Shown here piece after piece: positions 34,351-44,362 of a stretch of 64,000 bases of DNA. The stretch is from Cesiribacter sp. SM1 (GTDB taxonomy: Bacteria > Bacteroidota > Bacteroidia > Cytophagales > Cyclobacteriaceae): contig NZ_JAHXBU010000042.1 in assembly GCF_020178975.1 (NCBI RefSeq), positions 62,001 to 126,000 of the forward strand, given 5' to 3'. The notes beneath the pieces were generated by a model. The model worked only from the letters and a program-made list of their open reading frames with translations. It had not been told where the DNA came from and searched no databases. Positions within the stretch are counted from its first letter, which is position 1; each line of letters begins with the position of its first letter. The position numbers and the translations under genes were made by a program.

Positions 34351-35766
34351 CTATTCCTGGCTAAGCAGGTATTTATCTATAGCAGCAGCGGCATTACGTC
34401 CATCGGCAATGGCCCATACCACCAGTGACTGTCCCCTGAAGGCATCGCCCGCAGAGAATATACCATCAATGTTAGTCTGCCAGTCATTCAGGGCAAAGTT
34501 GCCGCGCTTGTCAAGTTCAAATGTATAATCCGACATGAAAGCATCATGCGCAGGGCGCTCATAACCAATGGCAATAAAGGCAAGATCGCAGGGCAGTATT
34601 TTTTCGCTTTCAGCCTTAATGCTGTATTCCTTAGGGCTTTTCCACTCCAGTTCCACCACCTTCAGGCCGGTAACCTTGCCACTTTCGTCGGCAATAAACT
34701 CTTTCGTTAGCCAGCCCCAGCTGCGTTCACAGCCCTCCTCATGCGAGCTTGACGAGGAGTACGTCATGGGCCACTCAGGCCATGGGTTATCCAGGCTGCG
34801 CTCCAGCGATGGCATTGGGCGGTACTGCAGCTGTGTGATAGATTTAGCAAACTGCCGGTTGGCAGTGCCCACACAGTCGGAGCCGGTATCGCCGCCGCCA
34901 ATCACCAGCACATGCTTGTCGCGGGCATCGATATCAACGTCTGCAGGAATACTTTCGCCGGCAACCTTACGATTTTGAAGCGCAAGGTACTCCATGGCAA
35001 AATGAACCCCCTTAAACTCGGTACCGGGAATTGAAAGGGCCCTTGGCTTTGTAGAACCAATGCAGAGCAACACAGCATCGTAATCTGCATTGAGCTGCTC
35101 CAGGCTAACATCTTTGCCTATTTCAATGCCATAGCGAAACTCCACGCCCTCCTCTTCCATAATGGCAAGGCGGCGGTCTATGGTGTATTTTTCAAGCTTG
35201 AAATCAGGGATGCCGTACCGCAGCAGGCCACCGGCCTTATCATCGCGTTCGAACACCACTACCCTGTGGCCAGCCTGGTTAAGCTGTGCTGCAGCAGCCA
35301 GACCTGCAGGGCCTGAACCTACTACTGCCACGGCAAAACCAGATCTGCTTTTTGGTGGCTGTGGTTTTACAAGACCCAGTTCAAAGGCTTTCTCGGCAAT
35401 TGATTTTTCAATATGCTCAATCGTAACCGCAGGCTTGTTAATAGACAACACACAGCTCGACTCGCAGGGAGCCGGGCAGATACGACCGGTAAATTCCGGG
35501 AAATTGTTCGTACTGAAAAGCACCTTGGCCGCACGCTCCCACTCACCCTCATACACGGCATCGTTAAAGTCCGGAATCAGGTTGCCCAGCGGGCAACCCT
35601 GGTGACAGAAAGGAACGCCGCAGTCCATACAGCGGGCTGCCTGCTCCTGTGTTTTATCTTCAGGAAAATCCTGGTATATCTCTTTTGAATCTTTTATTCT
35701 TTCCTTCGGGTCGCGTACCAGTGGCAGCTCCCGGTCATATAGTAGGAAACCATCTGCTTTTCCCAT
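34351..35766 (-). CDS. gltD: Glutamate synthase small (beta) subunit
   Basis: A 471-residue NADPH-binding flavoprotein that feeds electrons to GltB. The N-terminal iron-sulfur region has CMDCGVPFCHQGC (C46, C49, C54, C58) and ICPAPCESSC (C97, C101, C105), which bind two 4Fe-4S clusters. The FAD motif VVGSGPAGLAAA is at about 149-160, and the NADPH motif VLVIGGGDTGSD near 285. The end reads GIFSAGDAFRGQSLVVWAI. Length fits the family. Its ATG overlaps the gltB stop by one base (TGATG), giving 1:1 synthesis of the subunits. Confidence 0.96.
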   Translation of the reverse strand: MGKADGFLLYDRELPLVRDPKERIKDSKEIYQDFPEDKTQEQAARCMDCGVPFCHQGCPLGNLIPDFNDAVYEGEWERAAKVLFSTNNFPEFTGRICPAPCESSCVLSINKPAVTIEHIEKSIAEKAFELGLVKPQPPKSRSGFAVAVVGSGPAGLAAAAQLNQAGHRVVVFERDDKAGGLLRYGIPDFKLEKYTIDRRLAIMEEEGVEFRYGIEIGKDVSLEQLNADYDAVLLCIGSTKPRALSIPGTEFKGVHFAMEYLALQNRKVAGESIPADVDIDARDKHVLVIGGGDTGSDCVGTANRQFAKSITQLQYRPMPSLERSLDNPWPEWPMTYSSSSSHEEGCERSWGWLTKEFIADESGKVTGLKVVELEWKSPKEYSIKAESEKILPCDLAFIAIGYERPAHDAFMSDYTFELDKRGNFALNDWQTNIDGIFSAGDAFRGQSLVVWAIADGRNAAAAIDKYLLSQE

Positions 35767-38700
35767 CAGGCAACAATTTTTAACGCTTGAGAATCTTTTG
35801 TTTGAAGCACCTGCTTCAGGTCGTGTGGCATTACCTTACGGAAATGGCGCTGATGCTCTGCCCAGGCCTGCAGCAATTCTTTTGCTACAAAACTTCCTGT
35901 ATAATTGAAGTGCTCCTGCAGCTTCTGTTCAATCCAGGCCAGGTCATCACACTCCGGCTGCTCTATGCCTACCATATCCAGGTTACACAGCTCGTTAAAG
36001 CGGTTCTCCGGATCGTACACATAGGCCATGCCACCACTCATACCTGCAGCAAAGTTTTTGCCCACACTGCCCAGTACCAGCACTTTACCGCCGGTCATGT
36101 ATTCGCAGCCGTGGTCGCCAATACCTTCTACCACTGCCTCTGCACCCGAGTTACGCACGCAGAAGCGCTCGCCGGCCATGCCATTGATGTACACACTGCC
36201 GGAGGTAGCACCGTAGAGGGCCACGTTACCGCAAATAATGTGCTCATGGGCAGCATAGCGGCTTTCGCGGAAAGGCTGCAGGATAAGCCTGCCGCCGGAA
36301 AGGCCTTTGCCCATATAGTCGTTGGTTTCACCCACCAGGCGGAAGCTGATACCCGGCGCCAGGAAGGCACCAAAGCTCTGACCGGCAGAACCATTGAAAG
36401 TAGCATTGAAGCTCTCTTCTTTCAATCCTTCCTTACCGTAGGTTTTGGAAATCTCAAAAGAAAGCATGGCGCCTACGGAACGGTCAATGTTAATGATCGG
36501 GTACTCCAGCATATCGGTTTTACCCCGGCGGAAGTCACGGATCAGCTGGCGGTCCAATACCGCTTCGATCTCATGATCCTGTACAAGCTGCTGGTAAGCA
36601 CCCAGACCATCGCGAACAGGCTCCTGGAACAGCATCGGGAACAGGTTTAGCTTCTGAAGCTTCCAGTGGTCCAGCTGGCGTGCCTTGAGCACGTGCGACT
36701 GGCCTACCATTTCGTTGATGGTACGGAAGCCCAGCTGTGCCATAATTTCGCGCAGCTCCTGTGCCATAAAGGTGAAGAAGTTCACCAGGTGATCGGGATT
36801 ACCCGTAAAGAGCTTGCGCAGCTCAGGGTTTTGGGTGGCAATACCAACCGGACAGGTATTCAGGTGGCACTTGCGCATCATAATACAGCCTTCTACAATG
36901 AGTGCAGCTGTACTTACCCCCCACTCTTCGGCACCCAGCAGGGTAGCAACCGCAATGTCGTAGCCCGTCATGAGCTTACCATCTGTTTGCAGCACCACGC
37001 GGCTGCGCAGTTTATTTTTCAGCAGGGTCTGGTGCGCTTCTGCAAGGCCCATTTCCCAGGGTAAACCTGCATGGCGAATAGAGCTAAGCGGGCTTGCCCC
37101 GGTACCACCATCGGCACCTGATATCAGAATGGCATCTGCCTTGGCCTTTGCCACACCAGCTGCAATGGTACCTACGCCAGCTTCTGCCACCAGCTTCACA
37201 TTGATGCGGGCTGTTGGGTTAGCATTCTTCAGGTCAAAGATCAGCTGTTTCAGGTCTTCGATCGAGTAAATATCGTGGTGCGGTGGCGGCGAAATAAGGC
37301 CAACACCCGGGGTGGAGTGACGCACGCGGGCAATCCATCCATCCACTTTATGGCCGGGCAGCTGTCCGCCTTCGCCAGGCTTGGCACCCTGTGCTACTTT
37401 AATCTGCAGCTCATCGGCATTGGCCAGGTAATGGCTGGTTACACCAAAACGGCCGGAGGCTACCTGCTTAATGGCAGAGCGCTCTGAATCGCCGTTAGGG
37501 CGTGGCAGGTAACGGTTCTCGTCTTCCCCACCCTCACCGCTGTTGCTCTTTCCGCCAATGCGGTTCATGGCTATGGCCAGGGTACTGTGCGCCTCATGCG
37601 AGATAGACCCGAAAGACATGGCTCCTGTTGCAAAGCGCTTCAGGATATTCTCTACAGGCTCCACCTCATCCAGCGGCACCGGCTGCTGCTCACGGAACTC
37701 CAGCAGGCTGCGCAGGGTAACTGCTGCATCCAGTTGCTGTGCCCTTACTGTTTTAGAATATTCTCTATAAAGATTGTAGTCGTTAAGGCTGGTAGATTTC
37801 TGCAGGTAGTGAATAACCTGCGGTTGCAGCAGGTGCGCTTCACTGTTTCTGCGCCAGGCATAAAAACCACCCATCGCCAGCAGATCATCTTCAGATTTGA
37901 AAGCTGCTGCATGCCTGATCAGACACTCTTTCTCCAGCTCCTCGAAACCAAGACCGCCAAGGCGGCTGATGGTGCCCCGGAAACATTTCTCCATTACCTC
38001 TTCGCCAAAACCAACGCACTCAAAGATCTGGGCGCTCTGGTAAGACTGCAGGGTGCTGATACCCATTTTTGACATGATCTTCAGCAAACCATTGCCAATA
38101 GCCTCTATGTATTTTGTCAGGTGGCGCGATACCGGCAGTTCGCTGCCCAGTTTACCCTGTTCATGGAGCAAAGTAATGGTATCGTACACCAGGTAAGGAT
38201 ATACAGCACTGGCGCCATAGCCAATGATGGTAGCAAAATGATGGGTTTCCCAGGCATCGCCTGCCTCAACCACCAGACCTGTATTGGTTCTGATGCGCTT
38301 TTCGATCAGGTGATGGTGTACGGCTCCAATAGCCAGCAGCGAGGGTATGGCTACCCTGTCTTCGCCAACCTGGCGGTTAGAGATGATCATGATCTTGGCA
38401 CCCTTGTTGACGGCTGCTACTGCTTCGGCACAGATACGGTTCAGGGCCTTCAGCAAACCACCTTCCACGCCAGCTTCAAAGGTTGCATCCAGGTAGTGGT
38501 GCGGATAGCCTTCTTTTTCCAGGTGCAGCAGCTTGTAAAAGTCTTCGTGGCTTAGTACAGGCTGCGAAAGGTGTATCTGGCGGGTATGCTCAGGTGTTTC
38601 GTCCAGGATGTTCAGTGATCCGCCAAGGCGGGTGAACAGGGACATTACCAGGCGCTCGCGGATAGAGTCGATCGGCGGGTTACTTACCTGGGCAAAGTAC

Positions 38701-40262
38701 TGCTTGAAATAGTTAGATACATGCTGGCTTTGCTTCGAGAGCACGGCAAGCGGAGCATCGGCGCCCATACTGCCCACTGGCTCTTTGCCTGTTGCAGCCA
38801 TAGGCTTTATGATCATCTTCAGGTCTTCTTCGGTATAGCCAAATGCTTTCTGCTTCTGCCGCAGGGCTGCAGGCTGCACGGGCTCCAGGGGTACCTGCGG
38901 ATCGGGCCGCAGGCGCAGCTTCAGACGCTGCTGCTTGATCCACTCGAAGTAAGGCTTATCGCTGCATACACGCTCTTTTATTTCCTCATCTTCAATAATG
39001 CGGCCTTCGGTAAGGTCGGCCAGCAGCATTTTACCCGGCTGCAGGCGGCCCCGCTTCACCACGGTGGCCGGATCTACGGTAAGGGCACCTGTTTCAGAAG
39101 CCATAATGAGCTGTCCCTGATCGGTAATGCAGTAACGCACCGGGCGCAGGCCATTGCGGTCGAGGGTGGCACCTACCTGCTTACCATCGGTAAAGAACAG
39201 GGCTGCAGGTCCATCCCAGGGCTCCATCAGGGCTGCATGGTATTTATAGAATGCTTTACGCACCGGGTCCATCTGGCGGTTATCCTGCCAGGCCTCCGGC
39301 ACCATCATCATCATTACGTGCGTAAGTGGCCTGCCGGCAAGGGTCAGCAACTCTACCATCGAGTCGAGGTTGGCAGAGTCGGAGTTATCGGGCAGGGTAA
39401 TCGGAAGCAGCCACTGCAGCTCCTCGTCGCTGAAGAGCGGCGATTTCAGGCTGGCTTCCTTGGATTTCATTTTATTCAGGTTACCCCTGATGGTATTGAT
39501 CTCGCCATTGTGGGCAATAAAACGGAATGGCTGTGCAAGCCGCCACTTAGGGAAAGTGTTGGTAGAAAAGCGGGAGTGCACAACAGCCAGGGCAGATGTA
39601 AAAGCCGGGTTGCGGAGGTCGTCGTAATAGGCCTCCAGCTGATCGGTTTTCAGCTGACCTTTGTATATGATGGTTCTGCTTGAGAAGCTTGCTATATAAT
39701 AAGAATCTGCCTCTGCGTAGAGTGATCTGGAAACCTCCTGAGTGGAAAGCTTGCGTAATACATAGAGCTTACGCTCTAGTTCGTCACCCACCAGCTTTTT
39801 ATCAGCAGGTCTTACAAAAACCTGTTCAATATGTGGTTCTACGGCCCTTGCCTCATGTCCGGGCACCTGGTCATCAACCGGTACAAGGCGGTAAGCAAGC
39901 AGTTCAAAACCAAGCTTACCAATGCACATATTTAAAATTCGACGGCACCTTTCACGCAGCTCGGCATTTTTCGGGAAGAAAACCATGCCAACGCCATAGC
40001 TACCTGCTTCGGGCAGGGTAACAGAAGCTTTCTGTAACGCTTCAATAAAAAAATTGTGTGGCAGCTGCACCAAAATGCCTGCACCATCACCCGTATTGGG
40101 GTCACTGCCTGTAGCACCACGATGCTCCATGTTTTTAAGCATGGTTAGCGCATCACGCACCACGGCATGGGTTTTATCGCTGTTTAAGTTTACAACACAA
40201 CCCACCCCACAGGAATCGTGTTCCAGTTCAGGTGTGTAGAGTCCTTTCAGTTCTTGCATCAT
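35766..40262 (-). CDS. gltB: Glutamate synthase large (alpha) subunit
   Basis: About 1498 residues from MMQELKGLYTPELEHDS; an ATG 16 codons upstream (40310) is less likely because the normal propeptide is short. Glutamine amidotransferase domain: the nucleophile Cys follows HDS (residue 18 here) in HDSCGVGCVVN, with the propeptide removed to expose it. The central domain and the FMN-binding synthase domain (GEGGEDENRY, GAKPGEGGQLPG, SGADGGTGASPLSS) follow. The 3Fe-4S motif CIMMRKCHLNTCPVG lies near 1125, and the GXGXG beta-helix (GLSGGRLILQP, YGATSGSVYINGMAGERF) closes the protein. It makes two glutamates from glutamine and 2-oxoglutarate; gltD follows. Confidence 0.96.
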   Translation of the reverse strand: MMQELKGLYTPELEHDSCGVGCVVNLNSDKTHAVVRDALTMLKNMEHRGATGSDPNTGDGAGILVQLPHNFFIEALQKASVTLPEAGSYGVGMVFFPKNAELRERCRRILNMCIGKLGFELLAYRLVPVDDQVPGHEARAVEPHIEQVFVRPADKKLVGDELERKLYVLRKLSTQEVSRSLYAEADSYYIASFSSRTIIYKGQLKTDQLEAYYDDLRNPAFTSALAVVHSRFSTNTFPKWRLAQPFRFIAHNGEINTIRGNLNKMKSKEASLKSPLFSDEELQWLLPITLPDNSDSANLDSMVELLTLAGRPLTHVMMMMVPEAWQDNRQMDPVRKAFYKYHAALMEPWDGPAALFFTDGKQVGATLDRNGLRPVRYCITDQGQLIMASETGALTVDPATVVKRGRLQPGKMLLADLTEGRIIEDEEIKERVCSDKPYFEWIKQQRLKLRLRPDPQVPLEPVQPAALRQKQKAFGYTEEDLKMIIKPMAATGKEPVGSMGADAPLAVLSKQSQHVSNYFKQYFAQVSNPPIDSIRERLVMSLFTRLGGSLNILDETPEHTRQIHLSQPVLSHEDFYKLLHLEKEGYPHHYLDATFEAGVEGGLLKALNRICAEAVAAVNKGAKIMIISNRQVGEDRVAIPSLLAIGAVHHHLIEKRIRTNTGLVVEAGDAWETHHFATIIGYGASAVYPYLVYDTITLLHEQGKLGSELPVSRHLTKYIEAIGNGLLKIMSKMGISTLQSYQSAQIFECVGFGEEVMEKCFRGTISRLGGLGFEELEKECLIRHAAAFKSEDDLLAMGGFYAWRRNSEAHLLQPQVIHYLQKSTSLNDYNLYREYSKTVRAQQLDAAVTLRSLLEFREQQPVPLDEVEPVENILKRFATGAMSFGSISHEAHSTLAIAMNRIGGKSNSGEGGEDENRYLPRPNGDSERSAIKQVASGRFGVTSHYLANADELQIKVAQGAKPGEGGQLPGHKVDGWIARVRHSTPGVGLISPPPHHDIYSIEDLKQLIFDLKNANPTARINVKLVAEAGVGTIAAGVAKAKADAILISGADGGTGASPLSSIRHAGLPWEMGLAEAHQTLLKNKLRSRVVLQTDGKLMTGYDIAVATLLGAEEWGVSTAALIVEGCIMMRKCHLNTCPVGIATQNPELRKLFTGNPDHLVNFFTFMAQELREIMAQLGFRTINEMVGQSHVLKARQLDHWKLQKLNLFPMLFQEPVRDGLGAYQQLVQDHEIEAVLDRQLIRDFRRGKTDMLEYPIINIDRSVGAMLSFEISKTYGKEGLKEESFNATFNGSAGQSFGAFLAPGISFRLVGETNDYMGKGLSGGRLILQPFRESRYAAHEHIICGNVALYGATSGSVYINGMAGERFCVRNSGAEAVVEGIGDHGCEYMTGGKVLVLGSVGKNFAAGMSGGMAYVYDPENRFNELCNLDMVGIEQPECDDLAWIEQKLQEHFNYTGSFVAKELLQAWAEHQRHFRKVMPHDLKQVLQTKDSQALKIVA

Positions 40263-40843
40263 TGTTCCAAAATGAGCTTTAAATATAATATCAGGCGGCA
40301 ATAGATTCATTAACTTACAACCAATTTTTCAAAAAATAAAGAAATATTATTTTGAACAAATCAGATGTAACAGATTTTTATACCGAAAAATGGCTTTATT
40401 TACGAATTAAAACGTTTGCACTGGTAACTTACTGATTTTAATAATTTCCTGTTATTTAGCAGGAGAATTTCCAGCATCAGCTGCTTTTGCCTGGGTAAGG
40501 GGCTGTTCAACGCTTTAAATCTATGGTTGTTTCATGCTGTGCAACACCATTTCTTGAGAAATAATTTACTAAAACAAGATTTCTATCCTTATTTCTCAAA
40601 GTTCATCAACAGTCATTAACAATCTATCAATAAACAGTATAGATTATTGAATAAGTTACCGATTGCAGCGAATGCGCTCAGTAATTTATAATACCTCACA
40701 AGACTGTATGCTTAGATAGCGCAGGTACAAAAGAAATATTGCCTTTCCGGTTAAACAAGCAATATTTTGTACTTCTGGTTCATCTGCCGGCAAAATTTTC
40801 CCCGATTCCGGCAAGATCACATTATCAGGCAACTAATTTCTCC
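40263..40843. other. AT-rich intergenic region between gltB and dnaG
   Basis: About 580 bases with no supported gene. It must hold the gltB promoter (minus strand), but no clean CAAAnnTA box is visible. A short inverted repeat AATCTAT/ATAGATT lies at about 40623-40649 and TCCTG/CAGGA at about 40446-40464. No DnaA-box cluster or tRNA is seen. Confidence 0.4.
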
Positions 40844-40876
40844 TTTGCGCCCACGCCAAGTATATCAATATCTTTG
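40844..40876 (+). promoter_or_regulatory. dnaG promoter (TTTG-N21-TATCTTTG)
   Basis: TTTG at 40844-40847 and a perfect TAnnTTTG at 40869-40876 with a 21-base spacer, 29 bases before the dnaG ATG. It is the best full consensus promoter in the window. Confidence 0.75.
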
Positions 40877-40905
40877 TACCTTGTACCTAATACATTTACC
40901 CGGAT

Positions 40906-42819
40906 ATGCGCATTGGGCAGGATATAATAGCAGAGTTACAGCAGCGGCTCGATATTGAAGAAGTGGTTGGAGATTATGTTACGCTGAAGCGGAAAGGCCG
41001 GAACTTATGGGCCTGCTGTCCATTTCATGATGAAAAGTCGCCTTCCTTTTCTGTTGCGCCCGATAAAGGTATTTATAAGTGCTTCGGCTGTGGCAAAGCC
41101 GGCGATGCCATCAACTTTGTAATGGAGGTAGACAGCCTCAGCTTTACAGATGCCGTAAAGCAGCTGGCCCAGAAGTATGGTATAGAATTGCCTGAAGAAG
41201 AGCCTGAGCCGGAAGAACTGCAGGAGCACCAGGAAAAAGAGAGCCTCTACATTATATTAAAGTTTGCAGCCGACTACTTTCAGCAACTGTTAAAGGAGCA
41301 CCCCGAAGGCAAAAGCATTGGTTACAGCTACCTGAAGGAAAGGGGCTTTCCCGATGCTATTATCAAGAAATTTGAACTGGGCTACAGCATTGATGCCTGG
41401 GATGGCCTGCTGAAGGCTGCCACAAATAAAGGCTACAGCACAGATTTGCTGGAGAAGGCAGGGCTCATTATCCGCAAGGATGACAAAACTTACGACCGCT
41501 TCAGGGGCAGGGTGATCTTTCCCATCCACCACCCCTCCGGTAAACCCATTGCCTTTGGTGCCCGGCAACTCATAACAGATAAAAAGCAGCCCAAGTACAT
41601 TAACTCCCCGGAAACACCCGTTTACCACAAGAGCAATGTGCTGTACGGCATGCACCTGGCTAAAAAATTAATACGCCAGCACGACAACTGCTACCTGGTA
41701 GAGGGCTACACCGATGTTATTTCGCTCCACCTCTGTGGCATTGAAAACGTAGTTGCCTCCAGCGGCACCTCTCTAACCACAGAGCAGATACGCCTCATCA
41801 GTCGTTACAGCAAGCACATTACCGTACTTTATGATGGCGACCCTGCCGGTATGAAAGCCTCTCTGCGCGGTATCGATATGATCCTGGAGGGAGGGCTTTT
41901 GGCCAAAGTAGTGGTTTTTCCTGAAGGTGAAGATCCCGACAGCTACAGCCGTAAGGTAGGCGCAACAGCTTTTGCCAGTTACCTGAAAGAAGAGGCCACC
42001 GATTTTGTGGTCTTCAAAACTAAATTACTACTCAAAGAGGCTGGTACCGACCCCCTGCGACGTACCGAAGTAGCCCGCGACATCATGGGCAGCATTGCCC
42101 TGCTCTCCGACCCGGTGGCACAATCGGTTTACCTGCGGGAGTGCAGCAACTTGCTGAATATTGATGAGGCCGTGCTGATGGCAGAGCTGCAAAAGCTGCT
42201 GCGCCGCAAGAAAGGACAGGATGCTCCCGAAGCCCCGGACTATGCGCCTCCCCTGCCCCAGGCAGCCCCGGCAGAACCGCAAAAAGCCACCACCAGCGAA
42301 GAAAGCCTCTCGTTGCAGGAGAAAGAAAGTGTGCGCCTCCTATTGCGCTATGGTTTTCACCAGGTTGGTGAAAATCTGCCACTGCACCGGTACCTGCTGC
42401 AGGAGGTGGCTGAAATTGACTTCCAGACGCCCGTGTACCGCGAAATACTGGACCTCTACCGGCGGCAGCTGGAGTCGGGCCAGGTAATTAATGAGCAGTA
42501 CCTGCTGCAGCACGGCAGCACGGCTGTAAAAGAGGTGGTTGCCGATCTTAGCATCAGCCGCTATGAACTCAGCGAAGCCTGGCAGGAGCGCCACAACATT
42601 TACACCACCCAGGAAACCGACCACCTGGAGAAGGCAGCCCTGCAAAATATACTGCGGCTTAAATTCCGGCTGGTGCGCACCCTTATCCGCGAAAATCAGC
42701 AACAGCTGCATACGGCCGGTACCCCCGAAGAAGTAGACCAGATACTGCTGGTGCACCAGGAATTGAAAAAAGCTGAAATGGAGCTTGCTGGCCTTTTAGG
42801 GAATGTTATTGCAGGATAG
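40906..42819 (+). CDS. dnaG: DNA primase DnaG
   Basis: A 637-residue primase that makes RNA primers for replication. The CHC2 zinc domain has C38-P-F-H41 and C59-F-G-C62 within CPFHDEKSPSFSVAP and KCFGCGKAGDA. The catalytic core includes YDRFRGRVIFPIHHPSGKP and IAFGAR, then the TOPRIM domain with CYLVEGYTDVISLHLCG and ITVLYDGDPAGMKASLRG. The C-terminal 190 residues hold the helical helicase-binding domain after a Pro/Ala linker (about 445-470). All expected motifs are present. It has its own promoter and is not next to rpoD or rpsU here. Confidence 0.96.
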   Translation: MRIGQDIIAELQQRLDIEEVVGDYVTLKRKGRNLWACCPFHDEKSPSFSVAPDKGIYKCFGCGKAGDAINFVMEVDSLSFTDAVKQLAQKYGIELPEEEPEPEELQEHQEKESLYIILKFAADYFQQLLKEHPEGKSIGYSYLKERGFPDAIIKKFELGYSIDAWDGLLKAATNKGYSTDLLEKAGLIIRKDDKTYDRFRGRVIFPIHHPSGKPIAFGARQLITDKKQPKYINSPETPVYHKSNVLYGMHLAKKLIRQHDNCYLVEGYTDVISLHLCGIENVVASSGTSLTTEQIRLISRYSKHITVLYDGDPAGMKASLRGIDMILEGGLLAKVVVFPEGEDPDSYSRKVGATAFASYLKEEATDFVVFKTKLLLKEAGTDPLRRTEVARDIMGSIALLSDPVAQSVYLRECSNLLNIDEAVLMAELQKLLRRKKGQDAPEAPDYAPPLPQAAPAEPQKATTSEESLSLQEKESVRLLLRYGFHQVGENLPLHRYLLQEVAEIDFQTPVYREILDLYRRQLESGQVINEQYLLQHGSTAVKEVVADLSISRYELSEAWQERHNIYTTQETDHLEKAALQNILRLKFRLVRTLIRENQQQLHTAGTPEEVDQILLVHQELKKAEMELAGLLGNVIAG

Positions 42820-43052
42820 AAGCATTTGTTGAAAAAAAAATTTAAAAGCTTCAACCTCTGCAGATTAAAACCGTACCAAATTGTACATCCGGCTGTAGTT
42901 TACATGCTAAGGGATGTTGAGGCAAAATCAATCTACCACCATGCTTCAGAGGAGCACCATTATAAAATGTGCAGGGTATGTCCCCGGCAGGGACGTTAGC
43001 GAACGGCAACACGATAATTTATGTTCTTGTTCTTAGATTAGGTATTTACTGC

Positions 43053-43060
43053 TACCTTTG
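43053..43060 (+). promoter_or_regulatory. -7 promoter box of ribBA (TACCTTTG)
   Basis: A perfect TAnnTTTG with a TTG 23 bases upstream. It lies 50-60 bases before the two candidate ribBA ATG codons and excludes the longest reading (43060), which would start inside the box. Confidence 0.6.
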
Positions 43061-43119
43061 TGCCTTATTTAGCAATAGGGGCACCTTTGCTTTTCAATCA
43101 ACTAAGAACAATGCCGCCC

Positions 43120-44340
43120 ATGAACGAGGAACGACTGCTAGACACCATAGAAGAAGCCATTGAAGCTATTCGCAAAGGTGAAGTTATCATAGTGGTAGAC
43201 GATGAAGATCGCGAAAATGAAGGGGATTTTATCTGCGCGGCGGAGTGTGTGACGCCGGAGATCATTAATTTCATGGCAAAGCATGGCCGGGGCCTGATCT
43301 GTGCATCGCTCATCGAAGACCGATGCGAAGAACTGGGCCTTGAGCTGATGGTTGGTAAGAATACAGCCACCTTCGAAACTCCTTTTACAGTATCGGTAGA
43401 CCTGATCGGCCACGGTACAAGTACGGGAATTTCGGCCAGTGACAGGGCAAAAACAATTCGGGCCCTGGTTAATCCGGAGACCAAACCCGAAGAACTGGGA
43501 AAACCAGGTCATATTTTTCCCCTGAAAGCGAAGCGGGGTGGTGTACTTCGCAGGGCAGGCCATACCGAAGCAGCCATTGACCTGGCGCGTCTGGCTGGTT
43601 TTAAGCCTGCAGGTGTGCTGGTGGAGATCATGAACGAAGATGGCAGCATGGCCCGTTTGCTGGACCTGCGCAAGGTTGCAGACCACTTTGGCTTAAAGCT
43701 GGTATCTATCAAAGATCTGATTGCTTACAGGCTTAAAAACGAAAGCCTGGTAAGCCGTGAAATAGAAGTGAACATGCCCACCAACTGGGGCGATTTCAGG
43801 ATGGTAGCCTTTCGCCAGACAAACACAAACGAAATGCATCTGGCCCTGATTAAGGGAGAATGGAACGCAGAGGAACCAGTGCTGGTGCGGGTGCATAGTT
43901 CGTGCGTAACGGGCGATATCTTCGGATCTTGCCGTTGCGATTGTGGACCGCAGTTACATGCAGCCATGCAAATGGTGGATAAGGCAGGTAAGGGCGTAGT
44001 GCTGTACATGAACCAGGAAGGACGCGGAATTGGATTACTCAACAAACTTAAAGCATATAAACTACAGGAGGAAGGTTACGACACGGTACAGGCCAACCTA
44101 CAGCTTGGTTTTCAGATGGATCACCGCGACTACGGCGTGGGCGCACAAATCTTAAGGGAACTTGGTATCGGCAAAATAAGGCTGATCTCCAATAACCCGA
44201 AGAAACGAGCTGGATTGATAGGTTACGGACTGGAAATAGTAGATAGTGTACCCATTGAAATTGCGCCTAATGAACATAATGAGCATTACCTGCGCACCAA
44301 ACGTGATAAAATGGGACACACGATTTTGAAGGAAAAATAA
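43120..44340 (+). CDS. ribBA: Bifunctional 3,4-dihydroxy-2-butanone 4-phosphate synthase / GTP cyclohydrolase II
   Basis: About 406 residues from [17 protein letters not shown]; an ATG three codons upstream (43111) is equally possible. The N-terminal RibB domain has [13 protein letters not shown], where the acidic residues bind Mg and ribulose 5-phosphate, then [10 protein letters not shown] and [13 protein letters not shown]. The RibA domain has the zinc cysteines in [19 protein letters not shown] and [19 protein letters not shown]. Together they make both riboflavin precursors. No FMN riboswitch is seen upstream, which is usual for a housekeeping copy in this phylum. The gene is followed 22 bases later by a secreted protein gene. 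Confidence 0.95.
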   Translation: MNEERLLDTIEEAIEAIRKGEVIIVVDDEDRENEGDFICAAECVTPEIINFMAKHGRGLICASLIEDRCEELGLELMVGKNTATFETPFTVSVDLIGHGTSTGISASDRAKTIRALVNPETKPEELGKPGHIFPLKAKRGGVLRRAGHTEAAIDLARLAGFKPAGVLVEIMNEDGSMARLLDLRKVADHFGLKLVSIKDLIAYRLKNESLVSREIEVNMPTNWGDFRMVAFRQTNTNEMHLALIKGEWNAEEPVLVRVHSSCVTGDIFGSCRCDCGPQLHAAMQMVDKAGKGVVLYMNQEGRGIGLLNKLKAYKLQEEGYDTVQANLQLGFQMDHRDYGVGAQILRELGIGKIRLISNNPKKRAGLIGYGLEIVDSVPIEIAPNEHNEHYLRTKRDKMGHTILKEK

Positions 44341-44362
44341 ACCTGATATTCAAGAACGTTCC

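Noticed and set aside
35787-39683. Long plus-strand frames opposite gltB (287 and 320 codons)
   Set aside because: They are shadows of gltB, which has complete catalytic motifs on the minus strand.
42976-43000. Hairpin GTCCC/GGGAC before ribBA as part of an FMN riboswitch
   Set aside because: It lies upstream of the -7 box, so it is not in the leader, and the conserved RFN segments are absent.
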